The notes under the pieces are model-generated. The model was not told the origin of the DNA. It saw nothing but the letters and a program-made list of their open reading frames with translations, and did no database searches. The position numbers and the translations under genes were made by a program. Of a stretch of 64,000 bases of DNA, positions 24,129 to 36,930 are shown one piece after another; within the stretch, counting starts at the first letter, position 1; each line of letters begins with the position of its first letter. Source of the DNA: Micromussa lordhowensis (taxonomy: Eukaryota; Cnidaria; Anthozoa; Scleractinia; Lobophylliidae); the NCBI GenBank assembly GCA_964020085.1, contig OZ026598.1:16168551-16232550 (forward strand), read 5' to 3'.

Positions 24129-26939
24129 GAATTAAAGGCTCTGATATGGCGGCACTAATGATCCTTAAAATGGTAAGACGACCGTGGTACTCGTTGCAGC
24201 TATGTCGAAGATGAAGATGACCGTTTGTAATTGCTTAGCTGGGGTCGTCCGGTCAAATAATCTCTGTTATTGCTCTACGTAGTAAAACTTTTTTATCGAA
24301 GTAAAACTGTCGAGACTACTGCGGAATTTATCCAAATTGCCCGCAGTTGCAGTCTGTTTCTTGCACTAATCTTTTCTTTGCCACCAACTTCGCAAGCAAG
24401 CAAACACCGCGTTTGTGAATACGAGGGTAACTGTACGTGTGATCTATAATTTACGATCAATTTTTTTTCTGGTTATCGCGATAATCTGATATCGTTGAAC
24501 TATTTTCCGGTCTTAAGAGCCTTATTTTGTAACTGGTTGAATTGAAATGACAATAAACATGACAGAGGGCAGAAAATGCTAGGTACATTCGTAGGAGGTC
24601 CAAAACATGTTTATTTTCAACACTCCAAAAAAATACCCAGCAGATCATGTGACTTAAAATAAAAGACGTGGTTTTCTCTGCGAGCACGTTTTCTGTTTAA
24701 TGATGAATGTGGTTTCATTTCCGGGCTCACACACTAGGCCAAAGCTTGTCAATGGCATATAAAATTATGAAAAGGGCTGCAGTGTAAGCTTATCTCATCA
24801 ATCCATCCGTTAGAAGATGATAGTGGGTTTTAACATGACTACAGTAAGTCCTTTGTTTTTAGTCAGCAATCACTTGACGTCACGCAGGCCTGGTTTCTTG
24901 GATTGAGATCAAATTCGTTCTTTCTAGTGCACGTCAAGTGATACTGTGATGAAAGCACGGTTCTGTGCCAGATATTTCAGTGGCATCACGAAACGGCGTC
25001 GGGCGGATGTGTGAAAAAATCAATACTTTCTTATCTGTTTCTTTACATGTGCTTTTACTATTAAAATTTGTGATGGGGAATTGCTCAGCCCAGAAGGGAA
25101 CTTAAGTTGAAATTCAGAAATCAGCTAGGTGGTCATACAACTAAATATAGGAAATAGGAGAAATAAAAGTGAGCTGTAAAATTAACGATGTTCTTAAGAA
25201 AAGAAATGGACGGTCGAGTATTTTAATGACAGCGATTTTCCAGCCTTGAGATAGTGTAAGGTTTAAGGGCAACATATAATTATCACGCATGGAATAGAAA
25301 GTCGACTCTGTGACTTCTCTGGGGAGAAAAACGTCTACACACTACGTTTTACGTTTCAAGTACAATGATGTTTCTCTTTCTTTAATCAGCTTAAAGGTTT
25401 CCAAACAACAGAACATTTGCCTTCGCGTGACTGTGATAATTACCTGTTGATTACAATCACCTGGATTAGAGGTCACCTAACAAAAAAGAAAAGTTCCATT
25501 ACAGCACGTACATACAGAATCGAACTTGTATAAATAAACCCCCAGCATAGCAATAGGGGTACTTAAATCGTTGGTTATCATTTTGCAGTGGGTGAAGTTT
25601 ACCTCAAAAATACGTCGCAACCTAACGTTTTCCCATCACATTTTCTCTTCATACTTCTTCCAAAGTTATTTACACATACAGTAAATTCAAGTATTGACAT
25701 GTTTATATTTAGCACGTCATTCTTCAGTTTAAAACGTGTGTTATGTCTATCACGCAACCTTATTTTGAACGTTCTCCGTTGAGGAAAGTCTCCATAAGAC
25801 CCCAACTTTCTCGTCGTCCTTAACTTTTAAATTCCCACACTCGGTTACTTATCACCACTAAATGGAATTAGTGTACGTTCCGTGGATAGGTTCCGTGATT
25901 TTCCTAATCAGACTTTAACCAGGCGTTGTTGACCCTCCGCTAATATTTGATCTTAACCGAATCGGGTTGGTATACGCATCAAACATTTCTACAGTGGGCA
26001 GTTGGACTTTGTTTGTATTTAAAGTAGGGCTTTGTTTAACGTTGACTATATGAACAGAAATTGAACGAGAAAAGTTAAAAAGCCTGAAAAGTTAAGCTCT
26101 ATTATATTAGGGGTTTTTAAAAGAATTGGCTGCACGGCTAAGACACTTGTAAAAATACGCCCTCGGGCTGTCGGTAGTTCGAAGAAACAAATTATCTTGA
26201 ACACTATCAGCTTCATTTGTACTTCGGACAACTTCAGACCGAGTGTTTAACATATTTGACGAAGATAAGTGTGTATTTAACATAATAATGTCCGCTTCTG
26301 GAAACATCCGTAGACAAATAGGAGGTTCTTGTTTTTCATTACAGGGCAAGAGATTGTTAAGATACAACGTTAAAACGCGGGGGCTCCGTATAAATAGGGC
26401 TCCCCCCGGTTTTCCCCCCGTTCGATTATTTTCAACATGGCGGACACTAGGCCGTTGGCAGGCGAGGATAGAATTTGCTCCTTTCCTTTAAGAATAAACG
26501 ATCTTTGCCAATAAGAAATAAAGTATACCTCAAAACTATGGGTGTTCTTGTGTAATTCCTGCTTTACGTGCGGAAAATTCGGTGTATTTCACCCAAACAC
26601 TTCAAGACGTTTTCGATCGCGCGCCACTTTTTTGAATATCTGCCCTAGTACTAGCTTTCCCCGGTTTTTCCTTTGTTCTGAATATTGCTAGCTTTACGTC
26701 AAAGCGTAAATGTAGCGTAAAGCTCAACCTTACGTAATGTAAATGTGGCGTAAAGTTGTGTAAATATAAATTTTACACCAGCTTTATACTGACATTATGC
26801 TATCTTCATGCTGTGTTTTAAGACTAACCATTGGTCTTTGTGTATTGTGATATATAAGGAGCTCTATCATTGGTGCTAGCGATGGCGCAAAGTTCGAATA
26901 AAAATGAAATAAACAAAACCATTTTCGCGATCGCGAAAT
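24129..26939. other. Intergenic stretch with a possible element end
   Basis: No gene is recognised. Around 26371-26400 the sequence TAAAACGCGGGGGCTCCGTA leads into a TATAAATAGG box. A similar GC-rich block followed by TATATAAGG occurs inverted near 34905-34930, which may mark the ends of one element (see findings). A second TATA-like box, GATATATAAGG, lies at about 26847, upstream of the gene at 26940. Confidence 0.4.
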
Positions 26940-29900
26940 ATGTTGGGTTTAGGCGAGCCTTGTGCAAAGAAAGCTAAGTGCGATCAGCAGCGAATCTACA
27001 ATGAGAGACGAAAGGAAAAGACTCGAAAACCGCAATTCAGTTTGAATTTTCAGTTCGGTTTCGGTGAAGAAGAAGAGATGAGAGCCACCAACGAGAGGTT
27101 CGTGCGGCTTCGCAATATGGGGTGTCTCGAAAACTCAGACCTCGAAAACTCAGACCCCAGACCCAAAAAACTCAGACCCTCGGGTGTCTCGAAAACTCAG
27201 ACCCAAAAAACTCAGACCCTCGGGTGTCTCGAAAACTCAGACCCGAAAAATAAAACAAATTTACACCGCGTGACGAGCCGACTTGTTTACTGTTCGTCGA
27301 TACAGTGGCATCCCTGCCGAGAAAAGAAAAACAGCTCATAGTGTTGGATACGTGCAATGTTCATGAAAATTATCTGCCGAGAAAAGAAAAAAAAGCTTGC
27401 AATGTGAGATACGTGCAACGATCATGAAAATTATACTCAACATTCGTATAGATTTTTCTTTTCGTTATCCTATCCACGTGTCGTGTCATTAGAAGCCATT
27501 CGCGAGGTGTGTTGCGTGATGTTTTCCTGTACAAATACAAGACCGGCGTCACGCTACAGTAGCGGCGGATATTTTAAACCGGATACAACCTTTCGGGGTC
27601 CTTATAGTTCCCTCATTTGAAATAATAACTGTGTATAAACACTGTGTATAAACGGTTCTTTGCCTATGGTTTCTTTAATATATATTGTATAACAATAACC
27701 GTTAATCAATATTCGTGGTCAATTACGATAACACATTATCCGCGGTTCGTGGTTGCATTTTCCAAGCCACAAGAGTTATTCTCTTTCCTTTAAATAAAAA
27801 CGCTTGAATGTACTTACTGTATGATTCACTAAATTTTTCTTTTTGGAAACGACACTGCAACAAAACTGAATACTGAAATAACATCGTAACTGTTTGTTTT
27901 GAAATAAAAAGTACTTATCAAAACGATTGGTTATAAATCGATTGCTGGTAAAACCACACTTGCTCAACCAAATGACAGCAATCTCAATCCTTTTACAGAC
28001 AGACATATCATTTAGTTTACAGGTTTAACAAGAACGATAATAAACAAAGTCACTGATGTGGTGCATTTCTGTATATACAACCTCTTCAACGCATCACTTG
28101 TGTTTACTTTGAAGAGCATACTTCTTGGTAGTCCAGCTCCACTTCGAGCAGGTTGAGATGCGACTGTCGCAAACGGCTGAGAACGTCGGATGGAATGTTA
28201 ATAAAGCTTGAATGGAAATAAGGAAAGCGCGATGTAATACAGTCTCGCTTTACACAGTTGTACTTTGTAGTGAACTTTGCAGAGGGGAGTTTGGTTTTTG
28301 GATCCGTGGGAGAAGGGTACATCCACTTTTCTTGATGGGTTTTTCTTGATGTTTTTTGGGGTCTGAGTTTTCGAGACACCCGAGGGTCTGAGTTTTTTTG
28401 GGTCTGAGTTTTCGAGACACCCGAGGGTCTGAGGTTTTTTTGGGTCTGAGTTTTCGACACACCCGAGGGTCTGAGTTTTTTGGGTCTGAATTTTCGAGAC
28501 ACCCGAGGGTCTGAGTTTTTTGGGTCTGAGTTTTCGAGACACCCGAGGGTCTGAGTTTTTTGGGTCTGGGGTCCGAGTTTTCGAGGTCTGAGTTTTCGAG
28601 ACACCCTCGCAATATGGCGGATCTGAAATCTGGTCGAACCAATGCCGATTTCCTGATCGCTCTCATGGATCGTTATGAGGGGAAAAACGGCCCAAATAAT
28701 AAGGAAATGCACTCGGTTGAAGTGCAGGCGAATGCCACTGAATCTGTCTTTGAGCTCTATGCTCAAAGAGAAGCCAAAAAGAGCGACTTCCAGTGTCAGT
28801 GGCCGTGTGGGGAAGCTCCACCGTGTAAACAGATTTTGTCCCCAGCTCGCGAAGAAGAAAATTTTTTTGTCTGTGGACAGGATAGTCTTGCTGTTCTGCT
28901 ACAGGAAACTGCCAGAGGTTGTGCATGTGGCTTGCAGTACGATTTTGATGGGACTATAACAATACATGCCCATGTTCTGAGAACAGAGTTGTGCTGCATG
29001 AACGGGCACAGAGTCAAGTGGGCTAGCTCGTCCATACTTGGCAGCAAGTACACTGCAAATTGCAGGTGAAATAAATTATATTGTTACCATAGTCTCCGTC
29101 AGTACTGCTCTTTCATTAGCAAATAAGGTTATTACTAACCTAGTCATGTTACAGTTTAGTACTCATTGTTTATTTCTTGAGTCAGTTGTGTTGTTGTTGT
29201 TGTCACACATCAATCCCATGCAGGGATGCAGGAATGAGTATGAGGTCTGATACCAACAAATCAGAGTTCTGATTGACTATGCTGCTTCAATCGAGAACTA
29301 ATAAAACTTATTGTACTTCAAAAAGGCTTCAAGGCTGTGAAACCTGAATAGCTATCAGTGATTTACCTGTATTTTTTTCCCATGCACCTGTGGCACTCTA
29401 CTTCTAATTCAGTAGTGCGTTTAAACATTTTGTGTTTTGCCTTCATAACCACAACACTTCACTTACTGTTGCACAGCATTTAGGGAAAGAATGTTAATAT
29501 CTTGTCCTTTCCTTTCTCTAGGGTGGTTCATGGCTTTACAAGCTCTGGTATGCTGGAAAGCCAGTACCAAGGCTTTGCCGAGGCTGCAAAACTTGGCAAT
29601 GTTGGAGACAAGTATATAGATTATGGTGAGCTCTTGATATAGTCAATGTTTCTTGGTTTAATACTATAACTATGATGGGAAAACATTTTTTATTATTGAA
29701 CTAACCACATCTTAATTTGCCTGTGATCAAAACTATAAACTAGCACACTGTGTACAGATGCATTTGCCTTCATAGGGTTTTTCCTACAATGGGTACAGCA
29801 TGTGGCATTACAATTGCATACATAGTGCTGAATTAGTACTTGTACAGAAACATAATTATTATTCCTGTTATCATTGTAGTTCACTTTATAACATACCATT

Positions 29901-32473
29901 ATTACCAACATTATAATTGTTATCGTTTTCTTGTAGTGAGGAGTTACTGATTTGTTACTGTTGTCTGTTGGTGTTCTTTTTGGAATATATGTTAGTACCT
30001 GTAATATATGTACCTGTGGCATTGTTTTGATAGTGTATGACACCATGGGTATATAAACACGGTGAATCAAACTGCAGAGGCATCAATAGCAAGCAGTATA
30101 CGCAACGTCCAAAACACTGATTCATACAAGGACAGGAATGGAGCGGTAAGTCCATGTAACCCGAGCATTGTAATAAGTCAGGTATCAATGTATACAGCCT
30201 AACCCTCTGAAAGTGATACTTGTACCACATCTGCATAATAAATACACATAAACATGTCAAAGTGCTGTGCTCTTCTTTATTAGACTGTCATAACTGATTG
30301 CCGCCATGACTCGACAGCAAATGCCTACCATTCAACAGTAGCAATGATATCTTATGAGTAAGTACATATCAATGATGATCAGCTATTGATATCTCCTTGT
30401 AACATGTTTATTTCCTGATACAATGTAACTGATGTACATTTGCAAACAAACAGAAAAGAACACCAGATAAAAATAATTCTGATGTTGTGATGCAGCACAG
30501 TTCACGACTTGCAGCATACAAAATTATTGAAGCCACATGTGGATAACATGTTTATTGATTTGGGGTTTTAAATAGATAATAGCAGTGCAATAAGACCTTA
30601 TTGTACCTGGACCTTGTCTCCAGTGGTTACTTATATTAAAGCATTATTATTTGATAGGACTCAACATGTGCTGGCTGCGCAAACAGTGACAAAAGCAGAG
30701 TTTAGGAGCTCCCAAACACATGAGTTTGAAGCTATCAAAAAATTATACCTGTTGTTCAAGCTAAAGGTATTTACAGTTGCACCATTTGTCGTGGGTCTTT
30801 ATGTACCAGTAGTTTATTAACATATACTGTTATATCTTTTAGGACTCAATGTGGTAGAAGTGGCACACGACTTTGTGCCAAAAATAAAAAAACTGGCTTT
30901 TACAGCAGAACATACAAAATTCTTTTGACACTTGGCATGGTAAGAAATTAATTATCTGATAATTTCAGTCATATTGCCACATTAATAACAAGTACCAGTA
31001 CATATTATTAGTGACATCAGCAACATATTATGAGTGGTACTAAAAACAAGACTGTATGGTCTTATTGGAATTTCAATGCAATTAGAATGAAAACTATAAG
31101 CCATGCCTTCCAGTCAATCAGAAATCTTAATTTATTTCATATGTGAAATTTCTTTCTGCTTTTCAGGAACAAAGGGAGTGGCAAAGGCCATGAAAGAAAT
31201 CAGTAGTGGTGCACAGAAATGGGAGGGTGAAAAGTGGTATTCAGAGCTCTCAGACAAGCGTATGTAACAATCTTTTTTTTTTCTTTTGCAAGGAAGTTAA
31301 CCAACTTGTATATGTAGGTGTAGCCCCAGGAGGTAGTCAGGTGTACATGTATCAGGTTACATCACTGCTTTTTAAATTTGCCAATTTTTCTAGAGGCCAG
31401 TGTTAAAAGGCACTTCTACTACTCCATGAAAAATTGCACAAGTCCAGACGATCTGAGGAGGAGGCTGTTGACAATAGTTGATCACTATCAGGTATGACAC
31501 TGTCAAGTACATGGTGAAGATGTATGAAAAGGTCAAGAAAATTGATTGATATCGATTATTGTAATGGAATCAAGGAATCTTGTCAGTAACTAGTAATACT
31601 AGTGAAGCTAGGAAGCTGAAATGTTACCACTCATCCTTGTAGGGCAACCATGTTAGATGTGATCCTGAGTCAAAGTGCAAGAAGCCTGGATACCAGTGCA
31701 GCAAGACCAAACTAACCAATGCAAGAGCAGTGGCTGCTCTCCACAAATTTATTTTAGAATCTAAGGTGTACAAGCTTGCTGAGGACTACTATCTGGTATA
31801 TTAGCAGCCATTGGTACATTGTATTTCTTCTGTGTTTGGTAGTAAGCCTTTAGGCCACTACGTCTAAACAATGAGCAAAGCAATGAGCAAATTAAGACTA
31901 AAAACGTTTGGACATATTACCACAATGTCAAAGCTGGTTTAAGTTGACGCTATCCCATTTCTTAATTGCTTTCTAATTGCAGTGTCGTGACACTTACTGG
32001 GTGGAGTCCTTCAACAATTGTATTCTCATCTACTGTCCAAAGAGAATTCACTTTGCTGACCGCACTTTCAACATGCGCATTTCTCTGGCAGTAATGGATT
32101 GGGTAAGTCACAAACAGGTGGATTGGGAAAGTGGTTGCCTTTAATAATCTGCATACATAGCTGGCGAGAGTTACCACTCAACTGCCCCCTCCCAGCCAGT
32201 ACACTTTATATACTCACTTTGCAGATGCATTGGCTTTTTGATATTGTATGCCAATGGTAATATCAAATCCCACATATCAGTTAATCTAATGTAACATCTA
32301 TGGCTGGTATTGTATCATTGCAGAATGAAAATGTTAACAGAGAAGCAACCTCAGTCAGTTTGTTGCAGGATGTGCGCCGACCAACTCGCAGAACAGGTCA
32401 CAAAAATCTCCCCCCTAAAACATTTCGATTCAGGGAGGCTGTCTGGAATAGATTTTTCCAGTTGAATTACTGA
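26940..32473 (+). pseudogene. Decayed multi-exon DDE-type transposase-like gene
   Basis: Eleven exons can be traced: 26940-27119 joined to 28617-29065 (split by an inserted element), 29522-29625, 30078-30145, 30284-30357, 30658-30766, an exon from about 30847, then 31167-31259, 31394-31491, 31643-31795, 31983-32102 and 32324-32473. Nearly all have GT-AG borders with matching phases. Motifs suggest an RNase-H-like fold: TVITDCRHDSTANAY (first acidic box), VVEVAHD, DTWHGTKG and YWVESFNNCILIYCPKRIHF. Decay is clear. The first exon is interrupted; the 30766/30847 junction is off by one base; and near 30927 an extra T breaks the frame just before DTWH. Similar proteins are common in cnidarian genomes as repeat-borne genes; I cannot name the superfamily. 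Confidence 0.65.
27120..28606. mobile_element. Foldback-type element with minisatellite inverted repeats and 10-bp duplication
   Basis: Both ends begin GGGTGTCTCGAAAACTCAGA and run inward as tandem arrays of a unit of about 40 bases: three units at the left (27120-27246) and about six, inverted, at the right (28351-28606). The insertion is flanked by TCGCAATATG at 27110-27119 and again at 28607-28616. The interior has a two-copy direct repeat of about 60 bases (27314-27434, CTGCCGAGAAAAGAAAAA) and no transposase. Tandem-repeat termini recall foldback elements; a 9-10-bp duplication is usual for MULE- or foldback-type elements. The open frames of 114-220 codons over the arrays are repeat artefacts. 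Confidence 0.85.
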
Positions 32474-33309
32474 GCATTGCGGATCAACATGGATGACTGA
32501 CAAGCTCCCTGCATTGCACTTCGCAGGGAAAAGTCCTGTAGGGTGATACTTGCTTGGCAAGGCATTGGATTCTATGGGTCAAAAACCAACGGCTCCTCTA
32601 GGAGCCACCAAATTAACTAAAAGTCATGATCAACAGAATGGCATAAAGACTTACTCTGCTTGTTTCTTACATATTTGAGCCATCGCACTGAAATTTGAAT
32701 GACTCGTATATCCCTATATAGATCCTTTATTTACAGGATACAGCAAACCAACTTAGTTTGCTTTACAGTATGACATATTTTCATCTGATCTAGATTGCAT
32801 TGTCATTCAGTTACATATGAAAGGTAGTCAACACAAAGCCCAGAAACACATGGCTTGCATAATTTTTTTGGTAGAATTTTGTGTAGTACATGGTCTACAA
32901 ACCATTCAAAGTGCAACAAAGTCTAATTAAAAATATCATACAAGGCAGGGGGAGCAAACGGGTTTGAAATATGGAGGGGACCTCATCATTAAGCCAGGCA
33001 CATACAAATATCTTTTGCACCGTTCACTTTCTTTTGCTCCCCCTGCTCCACCACCTATGAAAGGGATCAATGTAACATTCAAAATTATGCTGATTTGCAA
33101 AGGTGAAACACAGTTACACAGAATATGTCCCCCCTCCATCCCCCTACACTGCACTAAAATATATCACTTTTTAATATATACTGAAACAGTGGACAGCATT
33201 GAAGGCCTCTGAGCATCTAGGGAAAAAATGGGGTACCGGTTTCCATCCGCGAAAGGGGAAGAAATTATCCAAATTAATTTTTGGTGGTGTATGTTATCTC
33301 ACTGTTTTA

Positions 33310-33440
33310 GTATATACTAAAACAACTATCCACCCCAGTGTCAGTGGCTAGCGGTGGATATTTATTTACCTTGCTGCTTCGTCGCTCGGTAAATATGGAC
33401 CCACTGCTAGCCACCTCCACTTCGATGAACAGTTGTTAAA
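33310..33440. mobile_element. Palindromic MITE
   Basis: ACTAAAACAACTATCCACC at the left faces the ATGAACAGTTGTTAAAT end. The inner GGCTAGCGGTGGATATTTAT is mirrored by GTAAATATGGACCCACTGC followed by TAGCC. The element lies just past the stop of the gene at 33451-34464. Confidence 0.6.
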
Positions 33441-33450
33441 TAACCTCACT

Positions 33451-34464
33451 TTATGTCCTTTTGTGTCCCATGTATGGCACACCCGGTGGGTTGGGATAAC
33501 GCTTCCTTGTGTCGTCAAGGACACATTGGGGCATTAATTCCCGTAGCTCAACCTCGCTAAGGCCAGCTGAGGTCTTCCTGTGAATGTAAAGCTCATGCTG
33601 CCACAAACCCCTATCCTTCAAGCTTTTCCAAAACTGACGATAGTTTTTGTGACGCTTTGAATGGTTTGTGATGTCAGGAGCACATGATCCCTGTATCCTG
33701 GTGACCTCACTGACAGTAATACAGGGACCCATCAGACAGTGTTGGCAAGGTGGATGGTCTTCCAAGCCACCTAGCACACTGTCTGTCCATGCATCAACAG
33801 CACTGGTTTGAGGTTGCTGATGGGCTCCAGCAGGATCTGCTGGCAATGGGTGTGCTTGTGCACCCGTGTTTTCTGGTTGTCTCGTTTCAGTTCCTGAAAC
33901 AAGACAATTAATTTCAATGACAATCATGCTCATAAAGAATAAAGTTACACATATATACATACAACAAACCATTGGTGGTCTCCACAAATTGTAAGAACCT
34001 TAGGGACACTGCCCAAAATACTATGCCAAAACACAGCTAATGACTATACATTCAATGGTAAATGGTAATACAGTCAAGCTTAAAAATGTTTCGAAACACC
34101 AAACGTAATGACGTTTCAACACGGATAGTAGATACTATATGTAGGAATTCTACATCATATGCCAACTATAACAACACAGGGGTGCCTGGTAAACGTTTTA
34201 AGAAGCGATTGGAACTATGTATCGGTCAATACAAGTGATCTGTAACTCGTGCGCTTCGTTTCTCCGATAATTCGAAAACAAAGAACGAAACATCGGACAT
34301 TTGCATTATAACAATACTAAGGGCGTACTGCACAGCAAATAAGAGTTGCTATAAATATACATTTATTAAAATTATGTCATAAAATAGAACTCACTTGAAT
34401 GCGAAGACCGGGAAACGCGTCTATGGCTAACATATCGCCATTCCTGGGGTAATCGCGCCGACAT
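33451..34464 (-). CDS. Two-exon protein with Cys-rich C-terminal domain, repeat-associated
   Basis: Exon 1 is 34395-34464 and exon 2 is 33451-33893, joined in phase 1 across GTGAGT and TTGTTTCAG to give 170 residues. The N-terminus (MSARLPQEWRYVS) is basic and the middle is rich in P, A and Q. The C-terminal half contains CQHCLMGPC and later RELMPQCVLDDTRKRYPNP, a pattern resembling the intracellular C-terminal domain of P2X7-type receptors, which also occurs in many repeat-borne cnidarian proteins. There are no receptor transmembrane segments, so this is not a channel. It converges on the transposase-like gene ending at 32473 and may be its partner in one element. Role unknown. Confidence 0.5.
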
Positions 34465-35617
34465 CACAGGTTCAACCCTCGCCAATTCGCTTTCGGGCAC
34501 CTCGATCAAAACCTGACATTGCCACCAATTAACTTTATACAGCGGCCGACAGGTTTACAAAACGAAACGCAATGAATACACTTACTGGGACACGAATCAT
34601 TTTCAGTCGAAGAAGATATTCAGAGAAACTAAATACGCACAGTCCTTTGATCCACAAACGATCGAAGCCAACTACAATCTACACGTGTGTACACGCAGTA
34701 TTTCGTGCTTAGTTACGCATTACCTTCATTAAGGACCAATAGAAACAGTTTTTCTATCTGTATTCTTTATTTTAACCAATAATACAGTACAATATATACC
34801 ACCACGTCAACTTAGTCTCGCGCCGCGCGGGCTACTTCAAAAATCTAGTCCGCCATGTTTCTCGGTTAATCGTCAACTAATAAAAATCTTCCTTAGGAAG
34901 GTTTCCTTATATAGTGACCCCCCGCGTTATTTTTTTTTAAAGGTTATAACATACCCCAGAACAACCCTCGCGCCCGGGTGTGATAATGTGAAGTATTGAA
35001 GTGAAGTATTGAAGTATTGTTCAAGTTTGTTACGTGCGAGATGCAGTTCTTGTTATTAGGGACCGGTCATTATTTACTGGGGGAGGGTCACTATTTTTTG
35101 AGCTCCTCTTTGGGGAGGGCCATTTTTAAAAAAATTTCATTGACTTGAGGGCTACGATTTTTTGAGATTATATAAGAGTTCTCTTGATTTGGGCCACTCT
35201 ACCCCGTGGATTTTAATTTGTCGCTGATTACAGCATGAAAAGCGAAATACAGGCCTATAATAAAAGTACATGTATTATGAATACAAAAGTTCTTTATTGA
35301 AGGCATAACTGTTCAATGAAACACTTTATATTTGAGTCGGTCTCTTACATGATTCATTTGTTGTGCGAAGTTTGTACAAATGTAAAAATACAAAACATAA
35401 TGGTCATCTGAAGTATTCTCCTGCACTGGACGGATCCGGCTGGCCGCTTCAAGACTGCAGTCATCATCACCGTCATCATCATATCCGTCGTCGTCACCAT
35501 CATCATCATGATCATCAACATCATAATTCAGATCATCATAAGCTTCATTGTCGTTGCCGTGGTAACTACTGGTATTGACTGCAGCATTGCCTACACTTTT
35601 TGTCCCTTGCGTCACTG

Positions 35618-36113
35618 CTAAGCCAAGCCGTTATCATGTTGGCATACCAATAACTCCAACCATTTCTTCTCTCTTTTGTTCAATTTGAAAACAAGCTCTT
35701 TTACTATATGACTTTTTTCACAGCGAGAGTCCTCGTCTAATCCAGGGGCGATCTTTTTAATAACTTCTGACGTCCTCTGAGAGGTACGCTTAGCCTTACG
35801 TTTAACCGCACGGTGTTTGTTCTGTTTTTTTGGATCGCGATTTTCTTTGGAAGGCTCCAAAATCTACCTGAAAGAGATTCGAGGCTTTCCTTCCAAGATT
35901 AGTTAACTTTGATCTTGTGGAAACCAGCTTGGTTTTTAACTGGCGCAGCTCAGAAATTACGTCCTCGTCAAACTTGTATGACGTTCTTCGGCCAGCTTTA
36001 ATTTTTCCGCTTGCAAGAATTGAGGACTATAAATCACTCTTCACTTTGTCTTCAATTTCTTGTACAAAGTTTTCTACCTTTTCCATTTGATTTAAGTTCT
36101 TTGTTATAATGCT
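35618..36113 (-). pseudogene. Broken coiled-coil/basic protein remnant
   Basis: On the minus strand a frame reads NLNQMEKVENFVQEIEDKVK, hits one in-frame TAG, then continues as IKAGRRTSYKFDEDVISELR and KTKLVSTRSKLTNLG. A frame change near 35860 leads into KRKAKRTSQRTSEVIKKIAP and ends KREKKWLELLVCQHDNGLA. Charge-rich helical composition with heptad-like leucines. One nonsense and one frameshift mark it as a relic of a gene carried by the surrounding element. Family not recognised. Confidence 0.5.
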
Positions 36114-36218
36114 GGAATCATTGGGCTTTAATGTATGGTTCAAGGAGCACATTAAAACAGGACAAAGTAGACATTGTTGCTGCCCACATCAGCGAGATCA
36201 ATAGTTTATAACGATGAA

Positions 36219-36593
36219 ATGAACGATGAAGAAGATGATGTTGAGGATGAAGAATCAGATGAAGAATACCGAGATGATGTAGTACTGAAGGAAATTGGAG
36301 ACGACAGTGATGAAGATGAAACAACAGATACTGCACAACAAAGTAAAAAAGATGAAGATGACAGTGAGGGTGACGATGACAGCGAAGAGAACGACAACAG
36401 GGATTACGACGACGACGATAGAGATGACGACGACGACGACGCAGACGGCGACAGCGGTGGCGGCGTTAGCGATGACGTCAATGAAGGCAACAATGATGAC
36501 AACAGTAAAGAAGTGCAAATAAGTGACATTCTGTGTACTACCAAATCTGGTAGAACATGCAGGACATGGAAAGGACGATATCTGTATTATTAA
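36219..36593 (+). CDS. Asp/Glu-rich protein tail, probably an element remnant
   Basis: 124 codons from an in-frame ATG (MNDEEDDVEDEE) through a long Asp/Glu/Ser run, with a short ordered end ISDILCTTKSGRTCRTWKGR before the stop. The upstream frame stays open only to an alternative start, so this is likely the last part of a larger decayed protein. The low-complexity section could also be a GATGAC-rich simple repeat. Its strand is opposite to the remnant at 35618-36113. Confidence 0.35.
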   Translation: MNDEEDDVEDEESDEEYRDDVVLKEIGDDSDEDETTDTAQQSKKDEDDSEGDDDSEENDNRDYDDDDRDDDDDDADGDSGGGVSDDVNEGNNDDNSKEVQISDILCTTKSGRTCRTWKGRYLYY

Positions 36594-36930
36594 ACAAGTT
36601 TGATATCTGACTATATGAAAAGCTGAGAGTTATTTATAAACCACTGGTTTACTGTTTTGCCGTTGGGGAGGGTCACAATTTTTTTATTTGAGTTTTTGGA
36701 GGGTCAATTTTTTTTTAAATTCTTTATGGGGGAGAGCCACAACTTTTTGGCAAAACGTTTTCTCAGTTTAGTGGCCCTCCCCCCCCCCCGGAGGGCGGGG
36801 AGGTCCCTTAAAGATGGCGTCCTGAGGCAAACACGTGTACTTCACTGAAGATTACTTTAAACTCAGATTACTGGACTCAAACTGCAATCAATTATGCCAG
36901 TCTTGAATTCACTGTTATAGACCGCTAAAA

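Larger units (their letters stand above)
35058..36808. mobile_element. Probable decayed DNA element, AGGGACC termini
   Basis: The left end AGGGACCGGTCATTATTTAC is matched at the right by an inverted GGTCCCT (36802-36808). Both subterminal zones hold GGGGAGGGTCAC followed by runs of T (35078 and 36666). Between them lie remnants of two divergent frames, listed separately. No clear target duplication is visible, so the borders are tentative. Confidence 0.45.

Noticed and set aside
28104..28766. Minus-strand frames of 114-220 codons with KTQTLGCLENSDP-type repeats
   Set aside because: They translate the minisatellite arm of the foldback element in several frames at once and show no non-repeat protein signal.
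36206..36518. Ser- and Val-rich frames opposite the acidic frame
   Set aside because: They are shadows of the low-complexity Asp/Glu stretch in other frames.
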